64,000 nucleotides of DNA, from contig JABVXU010000015.1 of the NCBI GenBank assembly GCA_013365365.1, positions 248,001-312,000 of the forward strand. Direction: 5' to 3'. How positions within the stretch are numbered: the stretch's first letter is position 1; each line of letters opens with the position of its first letter. The notes below the pieces were generated by a model. It worked only from the letters and a program-made list of their open reading frames with translations. It was not told where the DNA came from and did not search any database. The stretch comes from Cruorifilaria tuberocauda. Taxonomy: Eukaryota; Nematoda; Chromadorea; Rhabditida; Onchocercidae. Shown here in pieces: positions 32,449-45,785 of the stretch. The position numbers and the translations under genes were made by a program.

Positions 32449-34836
32449 ATGCCCTTGCCGCTGTTTGGCAAATCGCACAAATCTCCTCCAGATATCGTTA
32501 AAAATCTGAAGGACTCATTGACACAGCTGGAAAAATTAGAGCGAGGAGATAAAAAAAATGAGAAAGTTGCGGAAGAAGTAAGCAAATCATTGCAGGCTAT
32601 CAAAAGTATAATTTATGGGCAAGAAAGTCAGGAGCCACATATGGAACAGGTTAATTCCTTCTGAGTTTTTTGAATTTCTTCCAAGACTTAGCTCTGATTT
32701 CAGTGATTTATGTTGTAGGAAACCTCATTTCCGTTTTCCTTTTTTAATTTTTCCTTTGTCATAAATAGGAGAAAGTGCACTACTTTAAGATCACAATATT
32801 TATATTAAAAAATCAAGGTCTTAATATTTATCATATCATTTGTACGTATCGCAAGGATCCCAAGATTATATCACAAGATGTTCTGGTTCAAGCTTTGGGA
32901 TTCAGCTGTTCGTGTGATATGGACGATAAGAAATCAAGATTAAAGACATAAGCAAAGAAGTCGAAATCAGAACAGTGTTAGTACTTCTTATATTCTCATA
33001 TTCAAAAAATAATGATTTTTAAAGGTTGCGCAACTGGCTCAAGAATCGTACAATTCATCTATTCTTCCGATGCTCATCCAGAATTTGACAAAGCTTGATT
33101 TTGAAGCAAAAAAGGATGTTGCACAAATTTTCAACAATCTTCTGCGACGACAGATTGGCACACGCTCACCAACAGTGGAATATGTGCATACTCGACCGCA
33201 GATTCTTGAAGCACTGGTTAAAGGGTTAGCCTTTGTTTTTACTATTCCAATTACCATTGTTGAAATTTATCAAACAGATGAAGTAGGTCATTAATTACAA
33301 TCGTAACAACGGAAGCAAATTTTATAAGATAATTAAAAATGGTTTTTTCTTACAAATAGCTTTTTTTTCGATATAAATATCTTTGCTTTAATAGTTATAA
33401 GAAAACAGAATGGTTTCATTACACAAATACGAATTCACTAAAGCACCGAAAGATTCAATACAAAAGTGGGATATTTTTTGAAAACTATTGCATAAAATTA
33501 TTTTTGTCTTGAAATACAACCTATATGTACTACAAAAAATTATTTTCCTTCAATGAAGCGTGTAAAGGGAGTAGCAAGAAAGCGATATGATGCAATATAA
33601 TTCGAAATTCATCGTGATATTTGTTGGCATCATTAGTTGTCTCATGAATAAATTCTAAAAATTCGTATAATTTGCAGTAATAGGTGTTCCTTTTCTACAG
33701 GTATGAAACTCCTGAGATAGCGGTTACCTGTGGCAGTATGTTAAGAGAATGTATCCGGCATGAAAATCTTGCGAAATTGGTTCTTTATGGCAAAGATTTT
33801 TACAAATTCTTCAATTATGTTGAGGTTGATTTTCTGCATTTGCCAAATAATTTATAAATGACCCTAATCAGCCCGTTGAGTATGCTGCTGACGGCTTATT
33901 GCGGGCAATTTGTCTCAGAGTTTTAGAACTTTGCTTCGGAGACTTGGAGTTTTCGTCAAGTTCTTAATTGTTTGAACTTTTGATTTAGGACATGATCATA
34001 AGTTGAGCAACACGTTTGCTTGTTTCAGGTATCTACTTTTGATATCGCATCAGATGCATTTTCAACATTTAAAGAATTACTTACAAGACATAAAGCAGTT
34101 TGTGCTGAATTTCTGGATAGCAAATACGATGAATTTTTTCCAGCCTACCAAAACTTACTGAATTCAGAAAATTATGTTACAAGAAGACAATCTTTGAAGG
34201 TTTGTGGGCTTGTTGTAGGATTCATCGATTGTCAACATGTAGAGAACGATTTTGATCGGTGGAAAATTCTTTGATTTTATCTCTTTCAGTTATTGGGCGA
34301 ATTATTGCTCGATCGTCACAATTTTAATATAATGACGAGATATATCAATAATTCTGACAATCTCAAGCTTATGATGAATATGCTCAAGGAGAAAAGTCGC
34401 AGCATACAATTTGAAGCCTTTCATGTTTTCAAAGTCTGCCCTTTATTATTCGCTATAATTTTAAATTAGTTTCTCAAGAAGCGAAATGCAAAAAATTTTT
34501 TTCTTGTGGATGTGGTTTAATAAGCAAGCACTTGAGGTAAGATTGAACTCATAGTTTTATACAGCAAATTTATGATTCATTAAGTTTGAAAATAAAAAAT
34601 TGAAATATTTTAGTTATCACTAGGTGAATCATTTTTATTACTTAAAAATAAATCCAACCTTCCAGGTATTTGTGGCAAACCCGAACAAATCTAAGGCTGT
34701 TGCCGATATTTTATTGAGGAATAAGGAAAAATTGGTCGAATTCCTTAATAATTTCCATACTGACCGTACAGAAGATGAGCAGTTCAATGACGAAAAGGCT
34801 TATCTCATCAAACAAATACAGGATATGAAGGCATGA
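32434..34836 (+). CDS. mop-25: MO25 / CAB39 scaffold of the LKB1-STRAD kinase complex
   Basis: An armadillo-like scaffold that stabilises LKB1-STRAD and activates GCK/STE20 kinases in the cytoplasm. Coding exons: 32449-32649, 33025-33224, 33701-33824, 34029-34199, 34290-34433, 34666-34836, giving 336 aa in one frame (human about 341 aa). The start [13 protein letters not shown] matches the family, as do [47 protein letters not shown] and the near-C-terminal [17 protein letters not shown] block. A GATTTTCAG acceptor ends at 32433, 15 nt before the ATG; it is either a spliced-leader site or the end of a 5' UTR intron. Exon 2 uses a TTTAAAG acceptor. C. elegans has more than one MO25 copy, so the symbol marks the family. 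Confidence 0.96.
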
Positions 34837-37187
34837 GCTTCGTTTTTTCACATGTGTATAAAGCAATTTATTTTTATTTTTACTTAGCTGGACGGAATGC
34901 TTTTAACTGCTTGTCTTTATTATGATTTTATCAGGCACTAGCATCGATCTGTTTTAATTTTGATTTTCCCAATTAAATTTATGGTCAAAGGTCAGAATTT
35001 CCTGAAAAATATACAAAGTGGCGGAGAATGTTTATTTGGCTTGCTATAAAAACTGTTAAGAATGATTGTTGGCTCTTTCTTTTTTTGAAATAAGCGAAAA
35101 AAAGAGAACATGGTTGCATAATAATATTACTTCTGCCCAAAGTTTGCTTAATTATAGAGAGAATTTTGGTTTGGTGTCTGTAATTTTTTTTTTTGGACAT
35201 GGCATGGGAGCCTGTGCAGTTTTTATATTTTGCCTCAATTCTGCTCATATTTTATTGTATTATATTTGAAATAATTAGGCAAAGTATTTTTTAGTATTTC
35301 CCTGTCCAAGTTCCATTCCTCTTAATTTGTAGAATAAAACTCCCAAACGTTCGCAGTCTTTCTGAAAATAAGTTTATTTTCTATGTTAAGCTATGCCTGT
35401 TAGTATGTTCTTCATTTCCAATAAATTTTCTTCATTCAGATTCAACATAATTAGTGGTTTCTTATTCATTGTTTCTTACCTTGTTAATTTTTCATTCTTT
35501 GAAAAATCAGGCAGACTATTTGACGTTTTGATAGAAATACTTGTTCCATATATTACCTCAGATCTTTGCTTAAACCCTTTTCTAGATTCCTAATTGTAAA
35601 TGAAGTCTAGATCTAATTCTAGACTTGAAACCTAAGAGTCCTCGCAAAATACCCATTTTTTACGAAAACGAAATCCGCGAAATAATGGGCGTAACTAATG
35701 TATTCAAAAACTTTCTTGATTTGAATTCGGTTTAATATACCATCCTTCGTTCTTTATTTCGTAGTCCCTCAATTTTTTTATTTTTTGAAAAATATGTTTT
35801 CGTTTCGGTACAAGTTTTTATTCTATCAACGATGAATAAAATGTTGTCATCAGTGAACTAGCGATAAAGTATGTGGTATGCTTACAAATTGTGTTGTATT
35901 TCAGTACGCAGGAATTTTTTTTGTTAAACAGATAAAAATGCATGGATTTTGTCTGGAAAATTTTCGCTCATTTGTTATCGTTTATGACTACCACGCACTT
36001 GATATTTGTTTTTGTAGTTTTGATTTCAAAGATAAAATTTTCCGACGTTGAAGTAAATTTATTGGTATTCATCATGGTGTTGGATTGCAATTAGACCCAA
36101 GATCCTTATAATTATATCCAAAACAATGTTCTTGGTCAACTACAAATAATTGACTCAATCAGCATAATAAGATGTCGAGAGCGTAAATACTCATTTAATT
36201 ATACAGTGCCTTCAGGGATTTCAGTGGATGCCTTAACTTGTAGAGCCCAGTTTCCCAGATGAAAGAGTCCGTTAGACATACGTCAATCTTAATCAATGAT
36301 GAAGTCTGTGGAAGTGCAATAATAAATTTGCAAAGTTAAAGGTGTAGATGCTGATTTTGAAATCAACTAGTTTTAATAACAATAGGGACTTGAGTGAAGT
36401 ACTTTTGAATAGTAAACTACTTCATCCAATAACAATGCTATGAATAACACTGCGAGAGGAATGAAAACTGCATTATGAAACCGATTCGATTGTCAAGATC
36501 GTGTTTCTTCATTCAAAAATTTCTGTAATGAAGTCGGAATGACTCTAAGTTCTGACAAAATCATGCCGTTTTTCATTCAAAAATTTTAACAGCAGAACTG
36601 AGAAGTAAGGTTAGACACGATTCAGTGTTTTCGAGATGACATTATCAATAAAATGATGTTGACAATGAACGCTGGTTTTAAAACACAATGACTGGAATTA
36701 TGGCCAAGATCAGAAATTATCTTCTGAACTAGAAACACTTAGAACTAAGCAAATAAGTAAAGATGCAAAAATAAGCAATGAAATTATTCACATATACTGT
36801 TATTCAAAACATCTGGACTCATTGCTGAAAGCAATAGATCCAAGTATAATGCATATAAAAATATGAAAGTTGTTACATTTATAAAGTTGATGTAGCTCCA
36901 TTATTGGGTTTCATCACTTATTTTTCTCCATCCAACTGAGAAACTTGAAGCAAGAAAAAAGTTCAAAAACTTGAATAATTTTGGGAAATTTTTCGAAAAA
37001 ATCAAGCTCATGCACAAATCCTAAGTGACAACAAATTCAGCAATTCAACTATCAAACTATGTAAACCGAACTATATAGTCCTTGAGCGGATGGTTATTTT
37101 GTTGGTTCATCAAGACGGATCAAATGTAAATGTATCGGAAACCTGAAATGAATAAGAACTGTGAGACTATCAAACGAAAACGAAAAA
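34837..37187. other. Intergenic region between convergent genes
   Basis: MO25 (plus) and the SELENOT gene (minus) converge here. About 2.35 kb with only chance frames. It should contain both 3' UTRs and polyadenylation sites. Confidence 0.6.
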
Positions 37188-38712
37188 TTATTTCATATAA
37201 CCTACTTTTGCACCTTGCAGTTCCATTTGTTGGTCAACAATTTGAACCAGTTCCGATGGTGATGGCACTCGCCCACTTTCAAGCTTCGACCATATTTGTT
37301 CATCACCCAAGTAAATCTCGAATGCTCCTGTCGACATAAGAGAGCCTATAAGAGTCTCGATTGAAGAATAAACTTTTGTAAATGAAGTTAAGTAAGGACA
37401 AGAAATTTACTCCAAAGATTCCCATCATTTCATTTGCAGAAATCAGTTTATTACGCAAAAATCTGTTATTTCCGAATGATATCGAATGAAAATAACTCAA
37501 AATTTTGGGATGCATTTTGAATAAGATACTTGATCGATATATCAAATAGTAAGTAAAATAACTTCCAGTAAAGTTCCAATTTCTCGAAGTTCGTTCTGGC
37601 CGAAATCAAATAACTAACTTTCAATAGTGTTAGAAAGAAGAAAGAGCATCATGCAAGATGAAACTTTATTGTTTAGGGCCCATGAAAAAATGCGTGGTGT
37701 TGGCTGTCCGATTAATACGAACGGATCTTGACCCATTACGATCAATATAATGAGCGCAATCTTTCCCAATCCAATAATCTAAAACATATTTTTTGGCCGA
37801 AATTTCGTTTAGAAATGTAGCATCATCGGAAACCAACTAAGTAATTGTTTAATTCTATTATGACAGTTCTATTAAATTAATTAATTCATGTAGTCCTATC
37901 ATGATGCCAAACTCCATTGAATATATCAAGAAGTTATCTAATGAGACTGTATCAAAAGAACCAATCTGTTTTTTCATTCATATTTTATATAATCCATTTT
38001 CAACCTGAGCCAAAAAGCTTTTCCACGGTTTAGGTGAGTGATTGGCACCGTCAATTCTCATTGAAGGATACTTCTCATGAATGTAGCGAGAGAATTCATC
38101 AAATGCTTGTCGATAACCACAGGAAACGCTGTAATTATTCATAATTTGCAATTATAAAAATGCTTTTCATACTGATGGAATTCCCTTCCGGTTCTTAACT
38201 CAGCATGAACGCACTTTATCACAATTTCACATTTTATGGAGTAAGTTTATATTGATTGTAAGGCAAATTAAAAATGAAAGTTTGGTGAAGATTATCTTTT
38301 GCAGTTTTCTCCTAAATTACAAACGTACGTCTAACCAAAATAAAAACTTCATGCTGGGGAGTTTTTTAGTAGTATGTGGCGGCGCAGCGAAGTGAGTTGA
38401 TCCCTGCCTAACTCGAATGTGGTCTGCATCTTCCAATTTTTCGTCAATTTTCTAGAACAGAAAGTGCTTTCGACAGTGTTCAGAAGCTATGATGGATACG
38501 ATTTATGATATAAAGAAAAAGGTAGTAACTTATAAAATGATTTACCAACTGCTACTTCTCACCAGATACTGTAAAACACTAACCTCATCATCGAATTCCT
38601 TTTCAAATATCTCATTGTCGTCATATTCATCTTTGGAATGCCCGTAAATATCCCGTAGGGATAAAAGCAAAGCTATGCCTAAGATAACCGTACCAACTTG
38701 GTTCGTAATCAT
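37188..38712 (-). CDS. selt-1: SELENOT homologue (ER thioredoxin-like protein) with Cys instead of selenocysteine
   Basis: An ER-membrane redox protein of the thioredoxin-like Rdx family. Exons on the minus strand: 38712-38584, 38451-38336, 38128-38005, 37778-37619, 37345-37188; all phases agree and give 228 aa (human about 195). The N-terminus has a signal peptide or anchor (VILGIALLLSL) and an acidic insert. The redox motif is C-V-S-C: the first Cys is split across exons 2 and 3, and the second (TGT, 38121-38119) sits where vertebrates have Sec. Then come RIDGANHSPKP, a membrane-associated stretch (LGKIALIILIVMGQDPF), SLMSTGAFEIYL and EQIWSKLESGRVPSP, all closely matching SELENOT. No SECIS element is needed. 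The exons are short and easy to miss. The symbol follows C. elegans usage. Confidence 0.93.
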
Positions 38713-39482
38713 CTAACAATACCTAAAATTCCATTTCCGTTCTCAAGGAATTCAGTACATTCCAATTCACACGAAGAAATAATTAGATATGAATGAGGAA
38801 CTCGTAATGGACTATTATATTAAGAATGCGCAGATTCTTTTACGTATTTATCGGATGTTAGAATGAAGGCAATTAAGATGAAGTTTCTTCCAAAGAGAAA
38901 TCTGCAGAATGAAGAATGATCGAAGATGGTGATAACAGAACACAGCTATCATTGCTATGTGGGTGCGGAGGATGTGCATATATCATGCACAAATCAGAGA
39001 TAATGGTGAAGCACAGACGCTAGTGCAAGCAAAAATCAGTGCATTTAACTGGTTTTCATCTAAATAAATCAAACCTACCATCTAAGAAAAAGGACAATAG
39101 ACCGAGATAGGGACCGCGTTAAATCTAACTGCATATTGCTACGCGGACGTACGAGACGTATGGACGTATATTGACGTGTGAATCGTCACTGGGAGTCTGG
39201 TGATTGAGGTAGGAAATGGTTCCAACGGTCAAAGGTCAGTGCATTATCAGTGTGTGAGAGCGTTATGGTCTAATGATGATCATAGATTTCCTTTAGCTGC
39301 TCTCAAAGAACTTCTGTCGATCTTCGATGTGTTATAATATTTTGAAAGGGAAATAATGTTGATTTTTATTATCAAAGGGTTATGTCGACGTTTTTGCTAC
39401 TGTTTTCAATTACTTTTTTTCCAGTTTCGAAAAAATAATTTCTTCACTGACCAGTTAGGGTGACACTTCGAGTGGTAAAATC
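38713..39482. promoter_or_regulatory. Divergent upstream region of the SELENOT and angiomotin-like genes
   Basis: 770 bp between two start codons on opposite strands. It should hold the promoters or 5' UTRs of both genes. GC rises locally at about 39110-39190. No defined element or TATA-type motif is assigned. Confidence 0.45.
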
Positions 39483-42400
39483 ATGGATAGCGAACGTCGC
39501 GAATTGAGAAGCTGGTCGATAGAACCACGAGATCGACGTGTACATGCAGTAAGTCCCATGCATTTGCAGGAAGGTCGAATTCTCAATTCATTGCTGCATG
39601 AGGCTCATAATATTTCCACTTCAAGCAACAAAATAGATGCTCAACAAGGTCTGCCACATTTCCCATTTAAAATTTAAATACATTTTTCTGCATAACGTCA
39701 TGCCTTTAATTGTTAATCGGCATTAGCCAATGAGATATATCAAACTTCGTTTAGGTCAGATAATATTGCTTGTTGAATAATTCTGGCTTCTTTAGATGTA
39801 TCAAAAAATGGTATTGAACGAAAATATTTTACACATTTCCAGATAAAATTAATTGTATTAAGTTAATTTATTTTTTAATGTCGCTGAAATTTTCATTCGT
39901 TTGTAGTTGCCATTACTTTACAGATCATTATTATTTATAGTGGATGACACTGCAATTGATGAAGTGGAAGATACCAAATTAAAACAGATGATTAGTAAAT
40001 ATCAGTCGCAAGTAATTCAGCAGCAGCAATTGTCAAATCGAACCAGTCATGAACTTATCAAGTAAATATCTTTTATGCTTGTCTTCAGTAATTCTTACCA
40101 TAAAAATTGTTTCGTGAAAAGAAATTTTTCATACTTATCTCTTGTTATTTCGATTCTTCTAAGCGTTAGAAATGCAAGAAACTAGTCATTCATTTAATTT
40201 CAAAATTTCATTGGAATAGCAGGCAGCAACTGCTAGAATTTATTTTCCTGCTTTTTAATATGAATTTATTTCCATTTATAGAAAATGCAACATTCTGTTT
40301 CGTTTTCCAAAAATAACGTTTTTTTTCAGAAGTTTTGCAACTTTGTCTGCAACCGCTACTCAGCAGCAAATACCACCGATGAGTCATTCACAACCGTGTC
40401 TCATAACAATTAACGATCAGAAAAACGAATTGTGTGTTTCCTATATTATATTCACAGTAATTGATTCTAATTGGCAACAATTACTGTTTTGCTTTCATTG
40501 GCATTTTGCTGTTTCAATATCAGTAAGACGAATGCAAAACAAACGTGAAACTAGCAAAAATGCCTAACACTGCTTGATGTTTATGCTTGAAGAATCATTT
40601 ACATGCATTTATTACATGTTAATTCATTGCTGTGTCCACAGGTATAAACAAGGCTGAAATTTCAGAGTCACAGAATCTGTTTCACCAGTTTATCATCCCA
40701 GTCCTCCATTTGATGGGAATGAACATGCAAATTTGAAAGCACAACTAATTGCTAATCAAAATTTAGTTCGAGCACTGCAAGACGAAAATTCTGCCCTGAA
40801 GCAACAGTGCGATTTTTTAACTGTTAAAGCAAGCCGTTTACAACAGGTCCACTTCCCTTCAGTTAATTTTTAGCATATTTTTGAAGTTTGACTCATTTTA
40901 TTACTTATGATGCAAGCATTTTCTAAAGATGAATCGGCTTATTAGTTATAGTTTTCAATTTTCTAAGGTAAATGTTTTAGCACCAACCTTTAACTTTTTT
41001 AAGTTGGAAAAGGCTTATGAAACTATCGAAAAGGAGTACGAAAATTTAACAGCACAGAAGGAGAGGCAGGATAACCTTGAGAAAGCGGCACGTATGAAAA
41101 TGGAACAGCAGATAGCGAGGTGTGCTGAAAGTTGATGAAACAATGAATTATATAATTTTGGAATAGTACTTTGTAAAGTGACGTGCATTCTTAAGTTTTC
41201 GTTTTCATATATTTTGTTTTTTGGTTTGCAGAGTTATGCTTCCTTTTCTGTTGCAGTCTTATATAGGTACTTTTATCATTGTATCTAAAAATAACTATAG
41301 GTATGCTTCTGAGAACGAAATGTTGCGAACGAAAATTGCTGAATTAATACGAAGGATACAAGCAGAAGATCAATCAGAGCAAATTAACAAGCTTAATTTG
41401 TTGCTCAATGAAATCATTCCTCAGAGTTTGTTCATTTTCCATATGCTTTATATCGATGAAAAAAAGTCGTAGTAAATTTCAGCTCTTTTGTATATCATCT
41501 TTCTTGATAATTGGTGAAATCTCTAATTTTTTGAAATATTATTTACAGATAAAGAATTAATGACATGTAAAGAGCGTCAGAAAATGGATATTGAAGCATT
41601 AGAAGTTACTTTGAAGGATCAGAGGAATCACATTCAGGTTTGCTTTTCATGTAGTTTTATCATTTTTTATTTTTTCTGTTTTTTGGAACGTTTTTTTTTA
41701 GATCTTGGAAAAGGCTTTGGGAAATGCACAAGAAAAAGCATGGAGGAAGGAAAAAGAAGTGGAGGAACTTACAGAGAGGGTAGAAAGAGCTGAATCATTG
41801 CAGAAAGCTGTTGAAGTTTGTTTTTTTTATCATTCCAAAATCTGTTCCCTAAAGAAATCCTTATTTCCAGTCGACTTCAAAGTAACCTCAGAATTTTACT
41901 ATTGCTCTCAGAAATCAATGTTCGATAAAAGATCTCGGGAAGATGAATGGAATCGTGAAAGAGCTCAACTTGAGATGGAAAATGCGCAACTGAAAATGCA
42001 GTTGGCTAAAGAAAGTGTTTCAGTTGGAGTGAAAAAAGGTTCGAGTGCTAGAAATCCAGAAAGTGATGAGTTAACAAAGCTCAAGAAAACTCTTCATGCG
42101 AAAGGTTGTTTTCATATAATGAACAGCAAATTTATTGATTGAATTCTCTCTGGCTTCGAAATTTCTTATTAAAGATAAATGAGAGGTTTTCTGATGCGTT
42201 TATATTGTCGGCTTAAAAATTTTCCGTACTTAGAGGATGTTATTGCACAGCTGGAAAAAAATGTTATTGAACTAGAAGCCAAATTTCACGAGGAAATGCA
42301 GCGAAATAAAATGGCGATTGCTACACAGTCAGATACACTGTTAGTTCATGTTCTGAAATGTTCAGCTGTTCTTTCGAGAGAAAGACTTATCTATTTCTCG

Positions 42401-43818
42401 AATCTTCTTCTTTCATGTAATTGAGGTCTTATGTTGGTTTCATCAAAACTTTTCCAGTTCTGGCAAATTGAAAAAGATGGAAGAAGAAAAGAGTGAAAAA
42501 GATCGGAAGATAGCAGAATTAACGGAGGAGAAGGAAAGGCTATCCGAAAAACTAGAAGACGAGCGGAAAAGTTCAGAAAGCAGAACAAGTTTGTTGGAAA
42601 GAGAAATTGATCGTATTAGGAATAGTGATGATCGCAGGTATTATTTTATATTTATTAATATTATTTAAAGATTGAAATATATAATTAAATTTGAAGTTCG
42701 TATTGCACTTCATTTATCTTATTAACTTGCCGTCATGAATTTCTAAACTTCATCTTTATTTTCATGTTTAGGTTTCGCGAAGATATGGCGCGTATGGAGC
42801 AGATGCGTCTGAAAATTGCTGATAGACGCTGTTTTACAACAGAACGTTCTCGTAACCGGTATTTGTTTATGACTTTTATAAGTTATGACTCATGAAAGGT
42901 TTAATTCAGATGACAGATTTTTCAGTGTTAGATTAAAATCGTTTTGAATGTTGAATTAGTATATTTATGCAATAATAATTATTAATCAGAAAAAGCTTAT
43001 ATTTGAATTTAAGAAATTTATGCAAATAATAGTATTAACATCGGCTACAGTTACTATCGTTAATTATGCTATATCATTTTTTAATAATTAGTATTGTAAT
43101 AATAAACTTAATTCCTAGCCATTTAAGTAATGCGGTACAGTTGTTCTGGTTAAATTCCAAGTCTGAGGTCCATCTTCTTACACTCTTACTCGTTCACTGA
43201 TGCCAATGGGAAATAGTCGTAGCTGTTTCACCGAAAGTGACTTTAATCAACTTTAGGCATGGTTTTAATTTTAATTCAGCTGTGATTCCCAGCTATAACA
43301 ATTTCAGATGCGTACATCATGGAAGAACGTCATCCGGAACACGTGCCGGGTTCGTTCATATTCACTTCAGAGCAAACTCAGCAACGGCACTTCTACCTAC
43401 TGACTTGCATCTTTCGTCAGCAGATGCGTTTCCAACAGCATCCGATATACCATTAGATTTATCAAACGATAGTAGCGCTTCTTCTACTACTCCTGTCATC
43501 ACTGCTTCTCATTCAACCAACAAAACTTTAACAACGTTCCCGCATTCCTCATCATGTCAAGAGGAAATATTCGCGAATCAAAACAGTGCTTCTACTGATG
43601 CGAAGGGAATATACAGCAGCACAAATCTCAATGGTTATACGCGACCAATCTCAATACCACCTCATTATGATTTGGCATTTTCTGATAGTGAAAGTTTATA
43701 TTCTAGAATTTCAAATCTATCAGCAGCAAAATCAAATGATGCTATCGTTGCCAATACCACTCCTAATGAGCAACTATGTGGAAAACAGATTTCAGCGGAA
43801 GAAATCTGGGATGTTTAA
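39483..43818 (+). CDS. Angiomotin-like coiled-coil protein with PPxY motif
   Basis: Angiomotins are junction and actin scaffolds that bind YAP/Yorkie-type WW proteins and Hippo components. Exons: 39483-39648, 39941-40061, 40330-40431, 40666-40846, 41004-41119, 41301-41425, 41549-41637, 41702-41815, 41912-42104, 42234-42339, 42458-42637, 42772-42858, 43308-43818. They join in phase to 696 aa. The coiled coil ~145-525 follows the angiomotin pattern: NLVRALQDENSAL, LEKAYETIEKEYENL, KDQRNHIQILEKALGNAQ. The 170-residue last exon is Ser/Thr-rich with a PPHY (PPxY) motif at 43657-43668 (~644-647) and ends in EEIWDV, which could be a C-terminal PDZ ligand. In human AMOT the L/PPxY motifs lie N-terminal to the coil. 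Another long coiled-coil family is possible but less likely given the run of matches. Confidence 0.85.
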
Positions 43819-45785
43819 ATTCTTAAAATGCTTTTGTATGAGAAACATAACTTTTATATAAGAGTTTAACAGGTCATTTATAGTACATGGTTTTCATAAC
43901 GTGGATTTCTTTGGTCAGGTGAAATTTGCAGAAGTTATAGCTGATTATTTGCGATGTCATATACAGTGCAAAAAATGGAAAAACTCGAGCTAAGAGAAAA
44001 CATTTGTTTTCTTATCAGTAAATGTTTCTAGATTAGTCATAAGTCAATATACGCATTCAAAAAGTGGATTTACAGCTATTTTGGTTCTTGGTTATATGGG
44101 TTTTATTCAAATGATTAGAATAGATGTAATGGTCGTTCAAAATATTTGAGTAGTTGTGTAAAAATTTGTAAAACCTTAGTTAGAAAAATATTAGTCCTTC
44201 CTTAAAATCATCTGGATTCATAAAATCATTTACGAGATGAAATCCCATTGAACTTGAATTATTAGTCACTGCATATCGTAACGAGAATTTACTGATTTCT
44301 TGATGCATGCGTATTATACAATGTATTAAGTGTACTTTCGTTTCTTCCGGTGTAAATCGCTCATCCTTGTGCTTTATTTATTTTTTGTGCTGTTTGTCTT
44401 TGAAAGAAAAGTCAACGATATTTTCCCTTAACATTTTCCAAGTTCATTATCATTATTATAAATTTTCCGCATTGTTCTTGATATTTTCACATTGCCATAA
44501 TAGATTTAACTTTATAAGATATTTTAGCAACATGCAGTAATGCAGGGATTCTCATGTCTTTCATATTTGAACAATTTAAACTAAGATAAAAAAATTTTCT
44601 GATGGAGATTTCGTTGAAGTTTTCTCACTTTTGTTGATCTGTTCTTTTCGTCTGTCCCTTTAGTCGTCAGTCTGCTAAAAAAATTATAAGTTTCATGAAC
44701 ATAGCATCAATTTTAATAAATTTTGTATAGTCATGTGATCGAGTTTTTTGAGATGTTGAGGGAAAGAATTTGTAGATAGAGTTCAATACATTTGGGATTA
44801 AGATTTGTTCATGAGAACAATTTTCATTCTATTTAATGATTTCGTTTTGATACAAATTTTGAATTGATGAGGTGCTTTTATCGGCGAAATAATTTGTTAG
44901 TTTTATCTCGTTTTTGTTAAAATAGTGCGGGTTGCTACTTAATTTTGTTATGCAGTTCTCAATCTTGCTTCATCTCCTTTTCTTATCTTCAAGTGCCTTA
45001 TTATTATCTTTTCTTTTCATGGATATCTTTAATTATATTTCTTTTTTATCTAGCAAAGTATATTTTGAAAAATAAGCAGTGAATTAAAATTTACAGCTTT
45101 TAATGCATCACTGCCATGAAATAACAAGGGAAATTTAATCGCTCGGTTTTATAATGATTATCTGATATTAATCTATCAAATAAATTTGAAAAGATTCATT
45201 TAAATCTGAAATTCAGTGGTCCGAATTTTACAAATGGCTAAGGGTGAGAAGTTTTCAGTCATTTCTGTTAAAAAGTTCGTTAGAAATTTCACATTATTTC
45301 AAAGTTTGGTGAGTCATTCTGAGCAAAAATTATCATCCAGAAATTTTCCTGGATGATAATTTAAAAATTTGAGAAAACTGTATGATTTTGACAAAGGATA
45401 TTTTTTTGCGGAATTTCTTTTCCAACAAATAGTACTGATGGGTCTATAGCGTGAATTTTACGATAATTAACAGCTGTGCATAGCTCATGTATTTCATATC
45501 AGCAATGTGAGGAATATCAGCGAATTCGCGGAAATTTTTTGAGTTCTGAGCAAAACTAAAATTTCTAAAATTTTCTGAGCGGTCAATGACGTTTTTTTGC
45601 TGGCATCGTCACGCTTTAACATATAAGCACTGTTTATTGCTGCATGTAATTCGATCGGTACCTCTCAATCACATCATACGATATCAAGTAGTGCTTATAA
45701 ACCGAATGAACAACTACCTCATTCTGTACTAACCATCAGCAAACTGCAAAAATTTCGTCAACATTCTAGTCGCAGTGATAGAGTA
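43819..45785. other. Intergenic spacer, about 2 kb
   Basis: Holds the 3' UTR of the angiomotin-like gene and the 5' region of the CUB gene. Only chance frames. Contains a perfect 14-bp hairpin at 45327-45362. Confidence 0.6.
45327..45362. repeat. Perfect 14-bp inverted repeat with 8-nt loop
   Basis: Arms 45327-45340 (AAATTATCATCCAG) and 45349-45362 are exact reverse complements around AAATTTTC. Too short for a typical miRNA precursor. Function unknown. Confidence 0.85.

Noticed and set aside
45622..45699. 10-bp inverted repeat TATAAGCACT / AGTGCTTATA
   Set aside because: Arms are short and 58 bp apart; expected by chance in a window of this size.
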